From: Streptomyces aculeolatus
GTDB lineage: Bacteria; Actinomycetota; Actinomycetes; Streptomycetales; Streptomycetaceae
NCBI RefSeq assembly: GCF_020400605.1
Contig: NZ_JAINRD010000032.1
Coordinates: 1 to 64,000 of the forward strand
Reading direction: 5' to 3'
DNA length: 64,000 nucleotides
This document shows, piece by piece, positions 39,563 to 47,891 of this stretch. Position 1 is the first letter of the stretch. The number at the start of each line of letters is the position of its first letter. The notes beneath the pieces are model-generated. The model did not search any database. It worked only from the letters and a program-made list of their open reading frames with translations, and had not been told where the DNA came from. The translations under genes were made by a program, and so were the position numbers.

Positions 39563-40864
39563 ATGCGGAAGTTCGTCATCGGCGCCGTGAGCGCCGCAAT
39601 GGTGCTGGGGCTCGCTGCCTGTGGCAGCGACTCCGACGATGGGGACGGCGGCGGTGACGCACTGGACGGCAAGGGCAAGACCCTCGACGTCTGGATCATG
39701 AAGGGGACCAACCCCGACGCCAAGCCGTTCTTCGACAAGCTCAACGCGGAGTTCGAGAAGAAGACCGGCGCCAAGGTCAACATCGAGGAACAGCAGTGGG
39801 AGAGCGCCCAGCGCAAGTTCACCACTGCGATCGAGGGTGGGCCTGACCAGGTGCCGGACGTCGCCGAGGTCGGTACGACCTGGGTGCCGCAGTTCGCCGA
39901 GACCGGCGGTCTGGTCGACGTCACCGACCAGGTCAAGGAGGCCGGGCTCGACCAGGACCTGGTCGAGGGCCTGAAGGACGCGGGCACGCTGGAGGGCAAG
40001 CAGTACGGCATGCCCTGGTACGCCGGCGTCCGCGGCCTCGTCTACCGCAAGGACATCTTCGACAAGCACGGTCTGAAGCCCCCGACGACCTGGGAAGAGC
40101 TTCGTGACGTCGCGCTCACCCTGAAGAAGGAGGAGCCGGACATGATCTCGTTCCCCGTCGCCGGCGGGGCCGAGATGTTCGCGATGCCCTTCGTCTGGGG
40201 CGCGGGCGGCGAGCCCGCCGTGCAGGAGGGCGACACCTGGAAGTCCGCCATCAACTCGCCGGAGTCCGTCGAGGGCCTGCAGTTCTACACCGACCTGGCG
40301 ACGAAGGACGGCCTGTCCCCGGCGAAGGTCACCACCTGGCGCGAGGACGAGGTGGCCCAGGAGTTCACCAAGGGGAACGTCGCCATGACGATCTCCGGCA
40401 ACTGGACCCCCAAGACCTTCATCGACGAGGCCCCCGAGCTGGAGGGCAAGCTCGGCGCCGCGCCGATCCCCGGCAAGGACGGCGGCATGAGCCCGTCGTT
40501 CCTCGGCGGCTCCTACCTGTCGACCTTCGACAGCGACAAGAAGGAGCTGGCCTGGGAGTACGTCAAGATGGCCACCACCGGCAAGTACGCCGCGGAGTGG
40601 GCCAAGCAGACGAACTACTTCCCGGGCACCAACACCGAGCTGGAGAAGATCGCCGCGGAGGGCGACCCGCTGGTCGAGCCGTTCGCCAAGCAGATGCTGG
40701 AGGCCGGCGCGACCGTCCCGAAGACCACCTCCTACGGCGAGATCCAGGCCAGCCAGGTGGTGCTGAAGCTGGTGCAGTCCGTGCTCAAGGGCGACCAGAG
40801 CGTCCAGGAGGCCGCGGACAAGGCCGCCGGCGAGATGGACGACATCTTCGCCAAGTCCGAGTAG
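39563..40864 (+). CDS. dasA: Sugar ABC transporter binding lipoprotein, DasA-like
   Basis: A 433-residue lipoprotein with signal MRKFVIGAVSAAMVLG and lipobox LAAC (Cys20), then an Asp/Gly-rich tether. The cluster B binding-protein fold contains LDVWIMKGTNPDAKPFFDKL, PDVAEVGTTWVPQFAETG, YGMPWYAGVRGLVYRKDIF and AMTISGNWTPKTFI. These segments resemble my memory of Streptomyces DasA, the N,N'-diacetylchitobiose-binding protein. The dre-like site at the promoter supports aminosugar uptake. No dasR gene is adjacent, unlike the S. coelicolor das locus. GAGGAG precedes the ATG. Other oligosaccharides are possible. Confidence 0.7.
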   Translation: MRKFVIGAVSAAMVLGLAACGSDSDDGDGGGDALDGKGKTLDVWIMKGTNPDAKPFFDKLNAEFEKKTGAKVNIEEQQWESAQRKFTTAIEGGPDQVPDVAEVGTTWVPQFAETGGLVDVTDQVKEAGLDQDLVEGLKDAGTLEGKQYGMPWYAGVRGLVYRKDIFDKHGLKPPTTWEELRDVALTLKKEEPDMISFPVAGGAEMFAMPFVWGAGGEPAVQEGDTWKSAINSPESVEGLQFYTDLATKDGLSPAKVTTWREDEVAQEFTKGNVAMTISGNWTPKTFIDEAPELEGKLGAAPIPGKDGGMSPSFLGGSYLSTFDSDKKELAWEYVKMATTGKYAAEWAKQTNYFPGTNTELEKIAAEGDPLVEPFAKQMLEAGATVPKTTSYGEIQASQVVLKLVQSVLKGDQSVQEAADKAAGEMDDIFAKSE

Positions 40865-40898
40865 ACCCGGACTTCGGACAAGGACACGGAAAGACACC

Positions 40899-41891
40899 GT
40901 GAAGGAATCGATTGCCGCCGAGGCCGCGCTGGCTCCCCCCAAGGAGCCGTCGCGGCCCGGCCGCGCCTCCGCTGACGCCGCACGCCGCCGCAAGCGGCTG
41001 GTGACGGTGACCCGGCCGTGGCTGCTGCTGGCACCCTCCCTCGTGGTGCTCGCCGGGCTGCTGCTGTGGCCGCTGATCGAGGTCGGCAAGCTGTCGCTGC
41101 AGGACTACGAGGTCAAGTTCGGCGGCGGCGTCGGCACCTGGACCGGCTTCGACAACTACGCCGACCTGCTCTCCAACGACCTGCTGTGGCGCACCGTCCT
41201 GCCGAACACGGCGTTCTTCGCGTTCGCCTGCGTCATCCTCACCGTCGGGTTCGGCACCCTCGTCGCGCTGCTGCTGAACCGCCTGGGCACCCTGTGGCGG
41301 GTGGTCTGCTCCACCGCGATCATGGCCGCCTGGGCGATGCCCGCGGTCACCGGCACGTACGTCTGGGTGTGGCTGTTCGCGCCGGAGGACGGGCTGATGA
41401 GCAAGGTCGCCGGCGGCCTCGGGCTGATCGACCCGGAGACCACCAACTGGTTCACCGAACGGCTCGGCTTCTACGCCATCGCCACCCTGAACGTCATCCA
41501 CCACGGCTTCCCCTTCGTCGCCATCACCGTGCTCGCGGGCCTGATGACCGTGCCGAAGGAGCTGTACGAGGCCGGGATGATCGACGGCGCGAGCGCCTGG
41601 CAGCGGTTCTGGCGCATCACCGTGCCGGCGCTGCGGCCGATCTTCCTGGTCGTGACCATCCTCTCGACCATCTGGGACTTCAAGGTCTTCACCCAGATCT
41701 TCCTGATGCCGGGCGGCAGCGGCAGCAACGAGGAGGTCATGAACCTCGGCGTGTACTCGTACATCGAGGCGTTCGCCAAGAACGACTACGGGGCCGGCGC
41801 CGCGGCGGCCGTGATGCTCACGCTGCTGCTCATCGCCATCACCCTCGTCTACATCCGCACGCTCTTCCGGCAGGGGGAGGAGGACCTGTGA
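40899..41891 (+). CDS. dasB: Sugar ABC transporter permease, DasB-like (MalF type)
   Basis: A 330-residue permease with six membrane helices after a 38-residue Ala/Arg-rich cytoplasmic tail. The ATPase-contact EAA loop is ELYEAGMIDGASAWQRFWRITVPALRPIF. GTG at 40899 is in frame 35 bases after the binding-protein gene. The stop overlaps the start of the next permease (GTGA). It forms the channel with the next protein. No ATPase gene is present, as is normal for Streptomyces sugar importers that share MsiK encoded elsewhere. Confidence 0.85.
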   Translation: MKESIAAEAALAPPKEPSRPGRASADAARRRKRLVTVTRPWLLLAPSLVVLAGLLLWPLIEVGKLSLQDYEVKFGGGVGTWTGFDNYADLLSNDLLWRTVLPNTAFFAFACVILTVGFGTLVALLLNRLGTLWRVVCSTAIMAAWAMPAVTGTYVWVWLFAPEDGLMSKVAGGLGLIDPETTNWFTERLGFYAIATLNVIHHGFPFVAITVLAGLMTVPKELYEAGMIDGASAWQRFWRITVPALRPIFLVVTILSTIWDFKVFTQIFLMPGGSGSNEEVMNLGVYSYIEAFAKNDYGAGAAAAVMLTLLLIAITLVYIRTLFRQGEEDL

Positions 41892-42715
41892 AACGCACCT
41901 CGATCGGCTCGCGCATCGGCCTGCCGGCCGCCGTCGCGGGACTGCTGATCTTCACCCTCTTCCCCGTCTACTGGATGATGAGCACGGCGCTGGACCCGCG
42001 GGCCTCCTCGCGCGGTTCGGACATACTGCCGAGCGGCGTGTCGTTCGAGCACTTCAGCCGGGTGTGGAACGAGGGCGACTTCGACCGCTACCTGCTGAAC
42101 TCGGCGATCGTCGGCCTCGGCACCATCCTGGCCGCCGCCGCGCTGTCGCTCTTCGCGGCCGTGGCCGTGGCGCGCTTCCGGTTCAAGTTCCGCACCTCCG
42201 TGCTGATCATGATCCTGATCGTGCAGATGGTGCCGCTGGAGGCGCTGGTCATCCCGCTCTTCCTGCAGATGCGCGACTACGAGATGCTCAACAGCCTGCT
42301 CGGGCTGACGATCGTCTACATCGCGCTGTCGCTGCCGTTCGCGATCTGGACGCTGCGCGGGTTCGTCGCCACCGTGCCCAAGGAGGTCGAGGAGGCGGCG
42401 TACATCGACGGCTGCACCTGGCCGCGGATGTTCTGGTCGGTGCTGCTGCCGCTGGTGGCGCCCGGTCTCGTGGCCACCAGCGTGTTCGCGTTCATCACCG
42501 CCTGGAACGAGTTCGTCTTCGCGTACACGTTCATGAAGGACAGCGACAAGTACACGGCGGCCGTCGGGATCTACCAGTTCTTCGGCGAGAACGACACCGC
42601 GTGGGGGCCCGTGATGGCCAGCTCCACGCTGATCACCCTGCCGGTGCTGATCTTCTTCGTGATCGTGCAGCGGCGGCTGGCCTCCGGGCTGGCGGCCGGG
42701 GCGATCAAGGGCTGA
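41888..42715 (+). CDS. dasC: Sugar ABC transporter permease, DasC-like (MalG type)
   Basis: A 275-residue permease with six helices. The N-terminal helix SRIGLPAAVAGLLIFTLFPVYWMMSTALDPR is typical of MalG-type subunits. The EAA loop is EVEEAAYIDGCTWPRMFWSVLLPLVAPGL. The GTG start is coupled to the upstream gene, and the C-terminal LASGLAAGAIKG is the conserved end of the family. It completes a three-gene importer lacking its own ATPase. Confidence 0.87.
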   Translation: MKRTSIGSRIGLPAAVAGLLIFTLFPVYWMMSTALDPRASSRGSDILPSGVSFEHFSRVWNEGDFDRYLLNSAIVGLGTILAAAALSLFAAVAVARFRFKFRTSVLIMILIVQMVPLEALVIPLFLQMRDYEMLNSLLGLTIVYIALSLPFAIWTLRGFVATVPKEVEEAAYIDGCTWPRMFWSVLLPLVAPGLVATSVFAFITAWNEFVFAYTFMKDSDKYTAAVGIYQFFGENDTAWGPVMASSTLITLPVLIFFVIVQRRLASGLAAGAIKG

Positions 42716-42778
42716 GACCGCAGGCTGGGCTCAAAGGGCTCAGGGAGGGGGAGCGGCGCGTACCGGCTCGCGGGCCGG

Positions 42779-43696
42779 TCACGTGTCGCACTCCAGCACC
42801 GTCCTGCACAGCCCGCAGCGCGCCCGTACGTGGCCGCGCACCGGCACCCGGATCCGCTGGTGGCAGACGGGGCACGGGAACGACACCCGCAGCGGGGAGC
42901 CGTCCTCGAAGGCGTAGCCGTCGACGGGGACGGCCGTCGTCGTCAGCTCGCCGCCGCCCGCCTGCGCGAACAGCTCCTGCGCGCGCCTGCGGTCCCTCGT
43001 GTACCGGTGCCGCCCCAGGCGCCCGCTCGCCGTCAGCGGCGGGCGGGCGGCGTCCCGGCGGGCCTGGCGCATGCCGGCGGTGTACGCCTCGTACGCCTGC
43101 GGGCTGGTGAACCAGACCTCGGGGTTCTCGCCGAAGGCGAGGGCGCGCTTGGCGACGACGTAGCCGAACTCCTCCGGCGTCAGGTAGCCGAACCGCTGCG
43201 AGGCGCCGCCGCCCTCCCGGAAGGCGTCCAGCAGCAGCCAGCCGGCGCCGAGGTAGGCGGTCGCGGTGTCGGTGAGGATCTCGTTCTCCCCGGTGTCCTG
43301 GAAGGACAGGCCGAGGCGGTCCAGGTAGACGTGCATCACCTCGTGCGCGAGCGCCCCGCCGATGTCCCGGCGGTGCTCGCGGAAGCGCGGGTTCAGCTCG
43401 ATGAAGTACTCCGGGCCCGCCGCCAGCTCCACCACCGCCGCCTCCGGCATCTCCCGGAAGCTCACGATCATGCGGGCGTCCGGAAGCCGCAGGTGCTGCA
43501 CCAGCGCGCGCGCCACCCGCTGGACGCCGAGGTGCAGGTCCTCGTCGGCGTCCAGGGCCACGTCCGCCGGGGGGACGCTGAGGGCGAAGTCGGCGTGCAG
43601 GGCGTCCGCGGTGAGCCGCCGGTACAGCGCCGTCAGGGCCGACTGCACCGTCCGCAGGTGCGGAAAGCCGTGCACGACCTCGCTCGCGCTGTCCAC
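42779..43696 (-). CDS. HEVMH zinc metalloprotease-like protein with C-terminal zinc ribbon
   Basis: A protein of about 305 residues. In the middle is GGALAHEVMHVYLDRLGL, a HExxH zinc-binding helix, followed some 20 residues later by TGENEILTDTATAYLG, where the Glu and Asp could be the third ligand. Upstream are strand-like MIVSFREMPEAAVVELAAGPEYFIELNPRF. The C-terminus has CPVCHQRIRVPVRGHVRARCGLCRTVLEC, a four-Cys zinc ribbon. This combination recalls SprT/WSS1-like proteases, but I do not recognise the family. The GTG at 43696 is the best start; GTG 43675 is an alternative. It is convergent with dasC and divergent from the next gene. Confidence 0.6.
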   Translation of the reverse strand: MDSASEVVHGFPHLRTVQSALTALYRRLTADALHADFALSVPPADVALDADEDLHLGVQRVARALVQHLRLPDARMIVSFREMPEAAVVELAAGPEYFIELNPRFREHRRDIGGALAHEVMHVYLDRLGLSFQDTGENEILTDTATAYLGAGWLLLDAFREGGGASQRFGYLTPEEFGYVVAKRALAFGENPEVWFTSPQAYEAYTAGMRQARRDAARPPLTASGRLGRHRYTRDRRRAQELFAQAGGGELTTTAVPVDGYAFEDGSPLRVSFPCPVCHQRIRVPVRGHVRARCGLCRTVLECDT

Positions 43697-43775
43697 CGGC
43701 GACCCCCAGGGTCCGACTCCCGCCCACTGTACGGGCCCGCGCCCCCGGGTCCGCGGGCGACGTATCGTGACGCGC

Positions 43776-44246
43776 ATGAGTCCGAACATCGCCACCAACA
43801 CCCGTGTCGACCTCGCCGGGCTGCTGGACTTCGTACGGCCCAGGCACCGGGCCCTGCTGCTCACCCGGCGGGCCGACGGCTCGCCGCAGGCGTCGCCGCT
43901 GACCTGCGGGGTGGACGACGCGGGGCGGATCGTGGTGTCCACGTACCCGGAGCGGGCCAAGACGCGCAACGCGCGGCGGGACCCGCGGGTCGGGATCGTC
44001 GTGCTGTCCGACGAGTGGAACGGGCCGTGGGTGCAGGTTGACGGCGCCGCCGACGTGATCGACGCGACGGAGGACGTGGAGCCGTTCGTGGAGTACTTCC
44101 GCAACATCTCGGGGGAGCACCCGGACTGGGACGAGTACCGCGAGGCCATGGTGCGGCAGGGGAAGTCGCTGATCCGGATCACGCCGGAGCGGTGGGGCCC
44201 GGTGGCCACCGGAGGCTTCCCCGCGCGGCTGTCGGAGGGGGCGTAG
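43776..44246 (+). CDS. PPOX-class F420-dependent oxidoreductase
   Basis: A 156-residue split-barrel protein. The first strands read FVRPRHRALLLTRRADGSPQASPLTCGVDDAGRIVVSTYPERAKTRNARRDPRVGIVVLSDEW, the typical pattern of actinomycete F420/FMN-binding PPOX-class enzymes (KTRN.R.DPRV). WVQVDGAADVID and a C-terminal SLIRITPERWGPVATGG follow. The substrate is unknown. TATCGT at 43763-43768 ends seven bases before the ATG with no ribosome site, suggesting a leaderless message. Confidence 0.85.
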   Translation: MSPNIATNTRVDLAGLLDFVRPRHRALLLTRRADGSPQASPLTCGVDDAGRIVVSTYPERAKTRNARRDPRVGIVVLSDEWNGPWVQVDGAADVIDATEDVEPFVEYFRNISGEHPDWDEYREAMVRQGKSLIRITPERWGPVATGGFPARLSEGA

Positions 44247-44255
44247 GCGCACCGG

Positions 44256-46061
44256 TCAGGGCGGCGGCGGGCCGAGCACCGGCTCGCCGCCGGGCCCGGC
44301 CAGTTCCAGCAGCAGCACCTCGTTGGCGCCGGTGCGGAGCACGGGGCCCGGGACGTACAGCGACTCCTGCGGGCCCGCGGCCCAGTAGCGGCCCAGGCAG
44401 AAGCCGTTGACCCAGGCCCAGCCGCGGCCCCAGCCCGGCAGCTCCAGCGCCGCGTCGCCGGGGTGCGCGACCTCGGCCGACGCCCGGTAGAGGCCCGCGC
44501 CGCCCGCGCTGCCCCCTCCGTCCGAGGCGTCCGTGCCGTCCGTCCAGTCCGTGTCCGGCGGGTCGTACGGGAGCGCCGCCACCGCCTCCGCGTCGTCGAG
44601 GGCGTCCAGGCGCAGCCCCCTGGCCCGTACGCCGTGCACGTACTGGCGCTCGTGCAGCAGCCCGCCGGTGATCCCCTTCGGCTCCCCGAGCCGCGGGCCG
44701 TAGTTGACCCGGCCCAGCGACTCCACCCACACCTCGACCTCGGCGGGGCCCGTGACGTCCCCGAGCGGCGCCTCCTCGCCGGCCAGCGCGATCCGCCGCT
44801 CGCCGGCCGCGTCCCGCACATACGCGACGGCCACGTCCCGCAGCCCGGTGACCAGCAGCGGGTACGGCTGCCGCGGGCCCGGGATGCGAAAGCGGTAGCG
44901 GACCAGCCCGCGGTCGACGTCCAGCTCCTCGAACGTCGGCGGCACCCCCGACTCCGTCTCGGGCCCGCCCAGCGCCGCCAGCACCCGCGCCGCCGGCACA
45001 TACCCGTCGACCGGCGCCGGCACGGCCGCCGGGAGCGCCGGGGGCGGGGGCGGCGGCTCGGGGAGGGGGCCGGCCGCGTACCGCGCCAGCACCTCGCGGA
45101 ACGCCTCGAACTTCGCCGTGGGCCGCCCGTACTCGTCGACCGGCGCGCCGTAGTCGTACGACGTGACGTCCGGCTGGAGCGCGCCGCGGTGCAGCCCGCC
45201 CGCGCGGTTGGCGCCCGCCCAGCCGCCGAAGCTGGTGCCGCCGTGCGCCATGTAGAAGTTCACCGACGCGCCGCAGTCCAGGATCTCCGCCAGCACCGCC
45301 ACCGCGTCCGCCGGCTCCCGTACGACGTGCTCCTCACCCCAGTGGTCGAACCAGCCGCACCAGAACTCCGCGCACATCAGCGGCCCGTCCGGCCGGTGCC
45401 TGCGCAGCGTCGCGAACGCCTCCCGGGCGCCCGAGCCGAAGGTCAGCGCGGCCGGCACGCCGGGCAGCGAGCCCGCCGTGAGCATGTGGTCCTCGGGCCC
45501 GTCCGCGGTGAACAGCGGGACCGTCACCCCGCGGGCCCGCAGCCCGTCGGCGAGGTGGCGCAGATAGGCGCGGTCGCTGCCGTACGAGCCGTACTCGTTC
45601 TCCACCTGCACCATCAGCACCGGACCGCCCCGCGTCACCTGCCGGGCGACGACCTGCGGCACCGCGGCGTCGAACCAGTCGTCCACCGCGGCGAGGAACT
45701 CCGAGTCGCGCGTGCGCACCCGCGGGCCCAGCGGGCCCGTCAGCCAGTGCGGCAGCCCGCCGTTCTCCCACTCGGCGCAGATGTACGGGCCCGGGCGGAC
45801 GATCACCCACAGGCCCGCGGCCTGTGCGGCGTCGATGAAGCGGCCGGCCGCCGCCACGTCCTCGTAGCGGCCGGGTCGCGGCTCGTGCAGGTTCCACGGG
45901 AGGTACGCCTCGACGCAGTTCAGGCCCATCGCGCGCAGCATCGCCAGGCGGTGGCCCCACTGCGCCTCGTGCACCCGGAAGTAGTGCATGGCCCCGGACA
46001 GCAGCCGCACCGGCCGCCCGTCCAGAAGAAAGCTGTCGCCGCCCACCGTGAACTCAGGCAC
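44256..46061 (-). CDS. Beta-galactosidase, glycoside hydrolase family 35
   Basis: A 601-residue enzyme without a signal peptide. The TIM barrel shows LLSGAMHYFRV, GLNCVEAYLPWNLHEPRPG, IVRPGPYICAEWENGGLPHWL, the acid/base Glu156 in QVENEYGSYG and the nucleophile Glu232 in CAEFWCGWFDHWG. NFYMAHGGTSFG follows. The C-terminal jelly-roll domains end in GWGRGWAWVNGFCLGRYW and LLLELAGPGGEPVLG. Family members release terminal beta-galactose from oligosaccharides. It is divergent from the AraC regulator, which probably controls it. The substrate may be imported by a sugar transporter such as the one at 39.6 kb. Confidence 0.93.
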   Translation of the reverse strand: MPEFTVGGDSFLLDGRPVRLLSGAMHYFRVHEAQWGHRLAMLRAMGLNCVEAYLPWNLHEPRPGRYEDVAAAGRFIDAAQAAGLWVIVRPGPYICAEWENGGLPHWLTGPLGPRVRTRDSEFLAAVDDWFDAAVPQVVARQVTRGGPVLMVQVENEYGSYGSDRAYLRHLADGLRARGVTVPLFTADGPEDHMLTAGSLPGVPAALTFGSGAREAFATLRRHRPDGPLMCAEFWCGWFDHWGEEHVVREPADAVAVLAEILDCGASVNFYMAHGGTSFGGWAGANRAGGLHRGALQPDVTSYDYGAPVDEYGRPTAKFEAFREVLARYAAGPLPEPPPPPPALPAAVPAPVDGYVPAARVLAALGGPETESGVPPTFEELDVDRGLVRYRFRIPGPRQPYPLLVTGLRDVAVAYVRDAAGERRIALAGEEAPLGDVTGPAEVEVWVESLGRVNYGPRLGEPKGITGGLLHERQYVHGVRARGLRLDALDDAEAVAALPYDPPDTDWTDGTDASDGGGSAGGAGLYRASAEVAHPGDAALELPGWGRGWAWVNGFCLGRYWAAGPQESLYVPGPVLRTGANEVLLLELAGPGGEPVLGPPPP

Positions 46062-46210
46062 CCGATTCCCGCCGTTCGTCGCCGATTGCCGGGCAGATAC
46101 TCTCGCCCCCTGGCCACCCGCCCGTCCATGGACAAAGATCGACGGTGCTTGGACTCGGCACTCGGATGCGGTGTCCGGACCCGGCGGCGGCGAGGCGAGG
46201 AGGGCGGGGA
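46062..46210. promoter_or_regulatory. Divergent control region of GH35 and araC-type genes
   Basis: The 149-base gap contains the palindrome GTCCATGGAC (46124-46133), followed by AT-richer AAAGATC. It is the only clear symmetric site and lies nearer the AraC gene. No confident -35/-10 pair was found. Confidence 0.3.
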
Positions 46211-47122
46211 ATGAGCTACCACACGTGGATGCGCTACTTCACTCCCGGCCCGGTGCACCGCAAACTCGGCCTGGTCTGCCTGGGCGTCGGCCTGCAGTAC
46301 GGCGACCTGCCGGTCGTCGGGCCGCGCACGCTCGACCACCACGTCGCCGTCGTCATCAGCAGCGGACGCGGCTGGTTCCGGGGCGCCGACGGTCCGGTGC
46401 TGGACGTCGCGGCGCCCGCGCTGCTCTGGCTCACGCCGGGCACCGTCCACCACTACGGGCCCGACCCCGCGACCGGCTGGGACGAGGCGTTCGTCGACTT
46501 CACCGGGTCCGCCGTGGCCGCGTACACCGAGCTGGGCTACGTCCAGCCGGAGCGGCCCGTGGTCCCGCTCAGCGACGCCACCGGGCCGCGCACCGTCGTC
46601 ACCCGCATCGCGCGCGCCGCCCGCCGCGGCAACCCGATGCTGGAGGTCGAGACGTCCGCCGCCGTGCACGACCTGCTCGTCGCGCTGCGGCGGTCGCGCG
46701 CGGACATGGCCCCCGACGGCGACCCGGTGCTGCCGGCGCTGGCCCGCGACGCCTTCCTGCCGCTGTCCGTCGCCGAGCACGCGGCGCGGCACGGGATGAC
46801 GACGGCGGAGCTGCGCTCGGCGGTGCGGCGGGCGGCGGGGTGCAGCCCGAAGGACTACCTGCTGGGCATACGGCTCGGGCGGGCGAAGGAGCTGCTGGCC
46901 GCCACAGAGCTGCCGATCGCGGCGGTCGCCCGGCGGGTGGGGTACGACGACCCGGCGTATTTCTCCCGGCTGTTCACGCGCCGGGTGGGGGTGGCGCCGG
47001 TGCGCTTCCGCGACCAGCAGGGGCGTACGGTGCCGGGCGGCTGGAGCGACCGGGTCCCGGACGCGGGGGACCCGCCCGTGGTGGAGGGGGCGCCGCGGGG
47101 GACGGGCGGCGCACCGGCGTAG
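46211..47122 (+). CDS. AraC-family transcriptional regulator
   Basis: A 303-residue regulator with an N-terminal cupin-type sensing domain (residues about 20-140: LDHHVAVVISSGRGWF, LLWLTPGTVHHYGPDP, DEAFVDFTG) and C-terminal double HTH (residues about 190-285). The HTH signature is KDYLLGIRLGRAKELLAATELPIAAVARRVGYDDPAYFSRLFTRRVGVAP. GAGGGCGGGG precedes the ATG at 46211. It resembles regulators of sugar-hydrolase genes and is divergent from the GH35 gene. The tail is Pro/Gly-rich. Confidence 0.9.
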   Translation: MSYHTWMRYFTPGPVHRKLGLVCLGVGLQYGDLPVVGPRTLDHHVAVVISSGRGWFRGADGPVLDVAAPALLWLTPGTVHHYGPDPATGWDEAFVDFTGSAVAAYTELGYVQPERPVVPLSDATGPRTVVTRIARAARRGNPMLEVETSAAVHDLLVALRRSRADMAPDGDPVLPALARDAFLPLSVAEHAARHGMTTAELRSAVRRAAGCSPKDYLLGIRLGRAKELLAATELPIAAVARRVGYDDPAYFSRLFTRRVGVAPVRFRDQQGRTVPGGWSDRVPDAGDPPVVEGAPRGTGGAPA

Positions 47123-47176
47123 CGGGCCGCGGGGGAGCCGCGCCCGAAGCCGCGGGCGGGGCCTGCCGGTTGGCCG

Positions 47177-47204
47177 GTGCGGGCGGGTCGGTGCGGGCGG
47201 GTCG
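47177..47204 (+). repeat. 14-bp tandem duplication
   Basis: GTGCGGGCGGGTCG occurs twice in direct succession (47177-47190 and 47191-47204) in the gap between the AraC gene and the LuxR-type response regulator. It is probably replication slippage in G-rich sequence. Confidence 0.6.
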
Positions 47205-47228
47205 GTGGGCCGTGCCAGCCGGGGCGGG

Positions 47229-47891
47229 TCAGCCGGGGTGCACCAGGCGGGTGTCGTACGCGAAGATCACCGCCTGCACGCGGTCGCGGGCACCGGTCTT
47301 GCCCAGGATCCGGCCGATGTGCGTCTTGACGGTCGACTCGGCGAGGTGCATCCGCTCGGCGATCTCGCCGTTCGTCCAGCCCAGTGCCACGGCCCGCAGC
47401 ACCTCACGCTCCCGGTCGGTGAGCACGGCGAGCCGCGGGTCGGGGCCCGCGGGCTTCTCGGGGGCCGGCAGGAGGTGCGCGTAGCGCTCGATGAGCCGAC
47501 GGGTCAGCGCCGGGGCGACCACGGCGTCGCCGGAGGCCACCGCGCGGATGCCGGCGAGCAGTTCGTCCGGCAGCGCGTCCTTGACGAGGAAGCCGCTGGC
47601 GCCGGCGCGCAGCCCGGCGAACGCGTACTCGTCGAGGTCGAACGTCGTCAGGATCAGCACCCTGGTGCGGCCGCCGGAGGCGGCGATGCGGCGGGTGGCC
47701 TCGATGCCGTCGAGACCGGGCATGCGGACGTCCATGAGGACGACGTCCGGCCGCAGTTCGGCGACCAGCCGCACGGCATCCGCGCCCCCGCCGGCCTCGC
47801 CGGCGACGGCCATGTCGTCCTGGCTCTCCAGCAGCATCCGGAAGCCGAACCGCTGGAGGGCGTGATCGTCGACGATCAGCACGCTGGTCAC
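47229..47891 (-). CDS. NarL/LuxR-type response regulator
   Basis: A 220-residue regulator. The receiver has D8 D9, phospho-acceptor D54 (VVLMDVRMPG), T82-region LILTTFD and K104-region LVKDA. The C-terminal LuxR HTH reads LTDREREVLRAVALGWTNGEIAERMHLAESTVKTHIGRILGKTGARDRVQAVIFAYDTRLV. ATG 47891 overlaps the histidine kinase stop by four bases. It is the last gene of an ABC transporter-kinase-regulator block. Confidence 0.93.
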   Translation of the reverse strand: MTSVLIVDDHALQRFGFRMLLESQDDMAVAGEAGGGADAVRLVAELRPDVVLMDVRMPGLDGIEATRRIAASGGRTRVLILTTFDLDEYAFAGLRAGASGFLVKDALPDELLAGIRAVASGDAVVAPALTRRLIERYAHLLPAPEKPAGPDPRLAVLTDREREVLRAVALGWTNGEIAERMHLAESTVKTHIGRILGKTGARDRVQAVIFAYDTRLVHPG

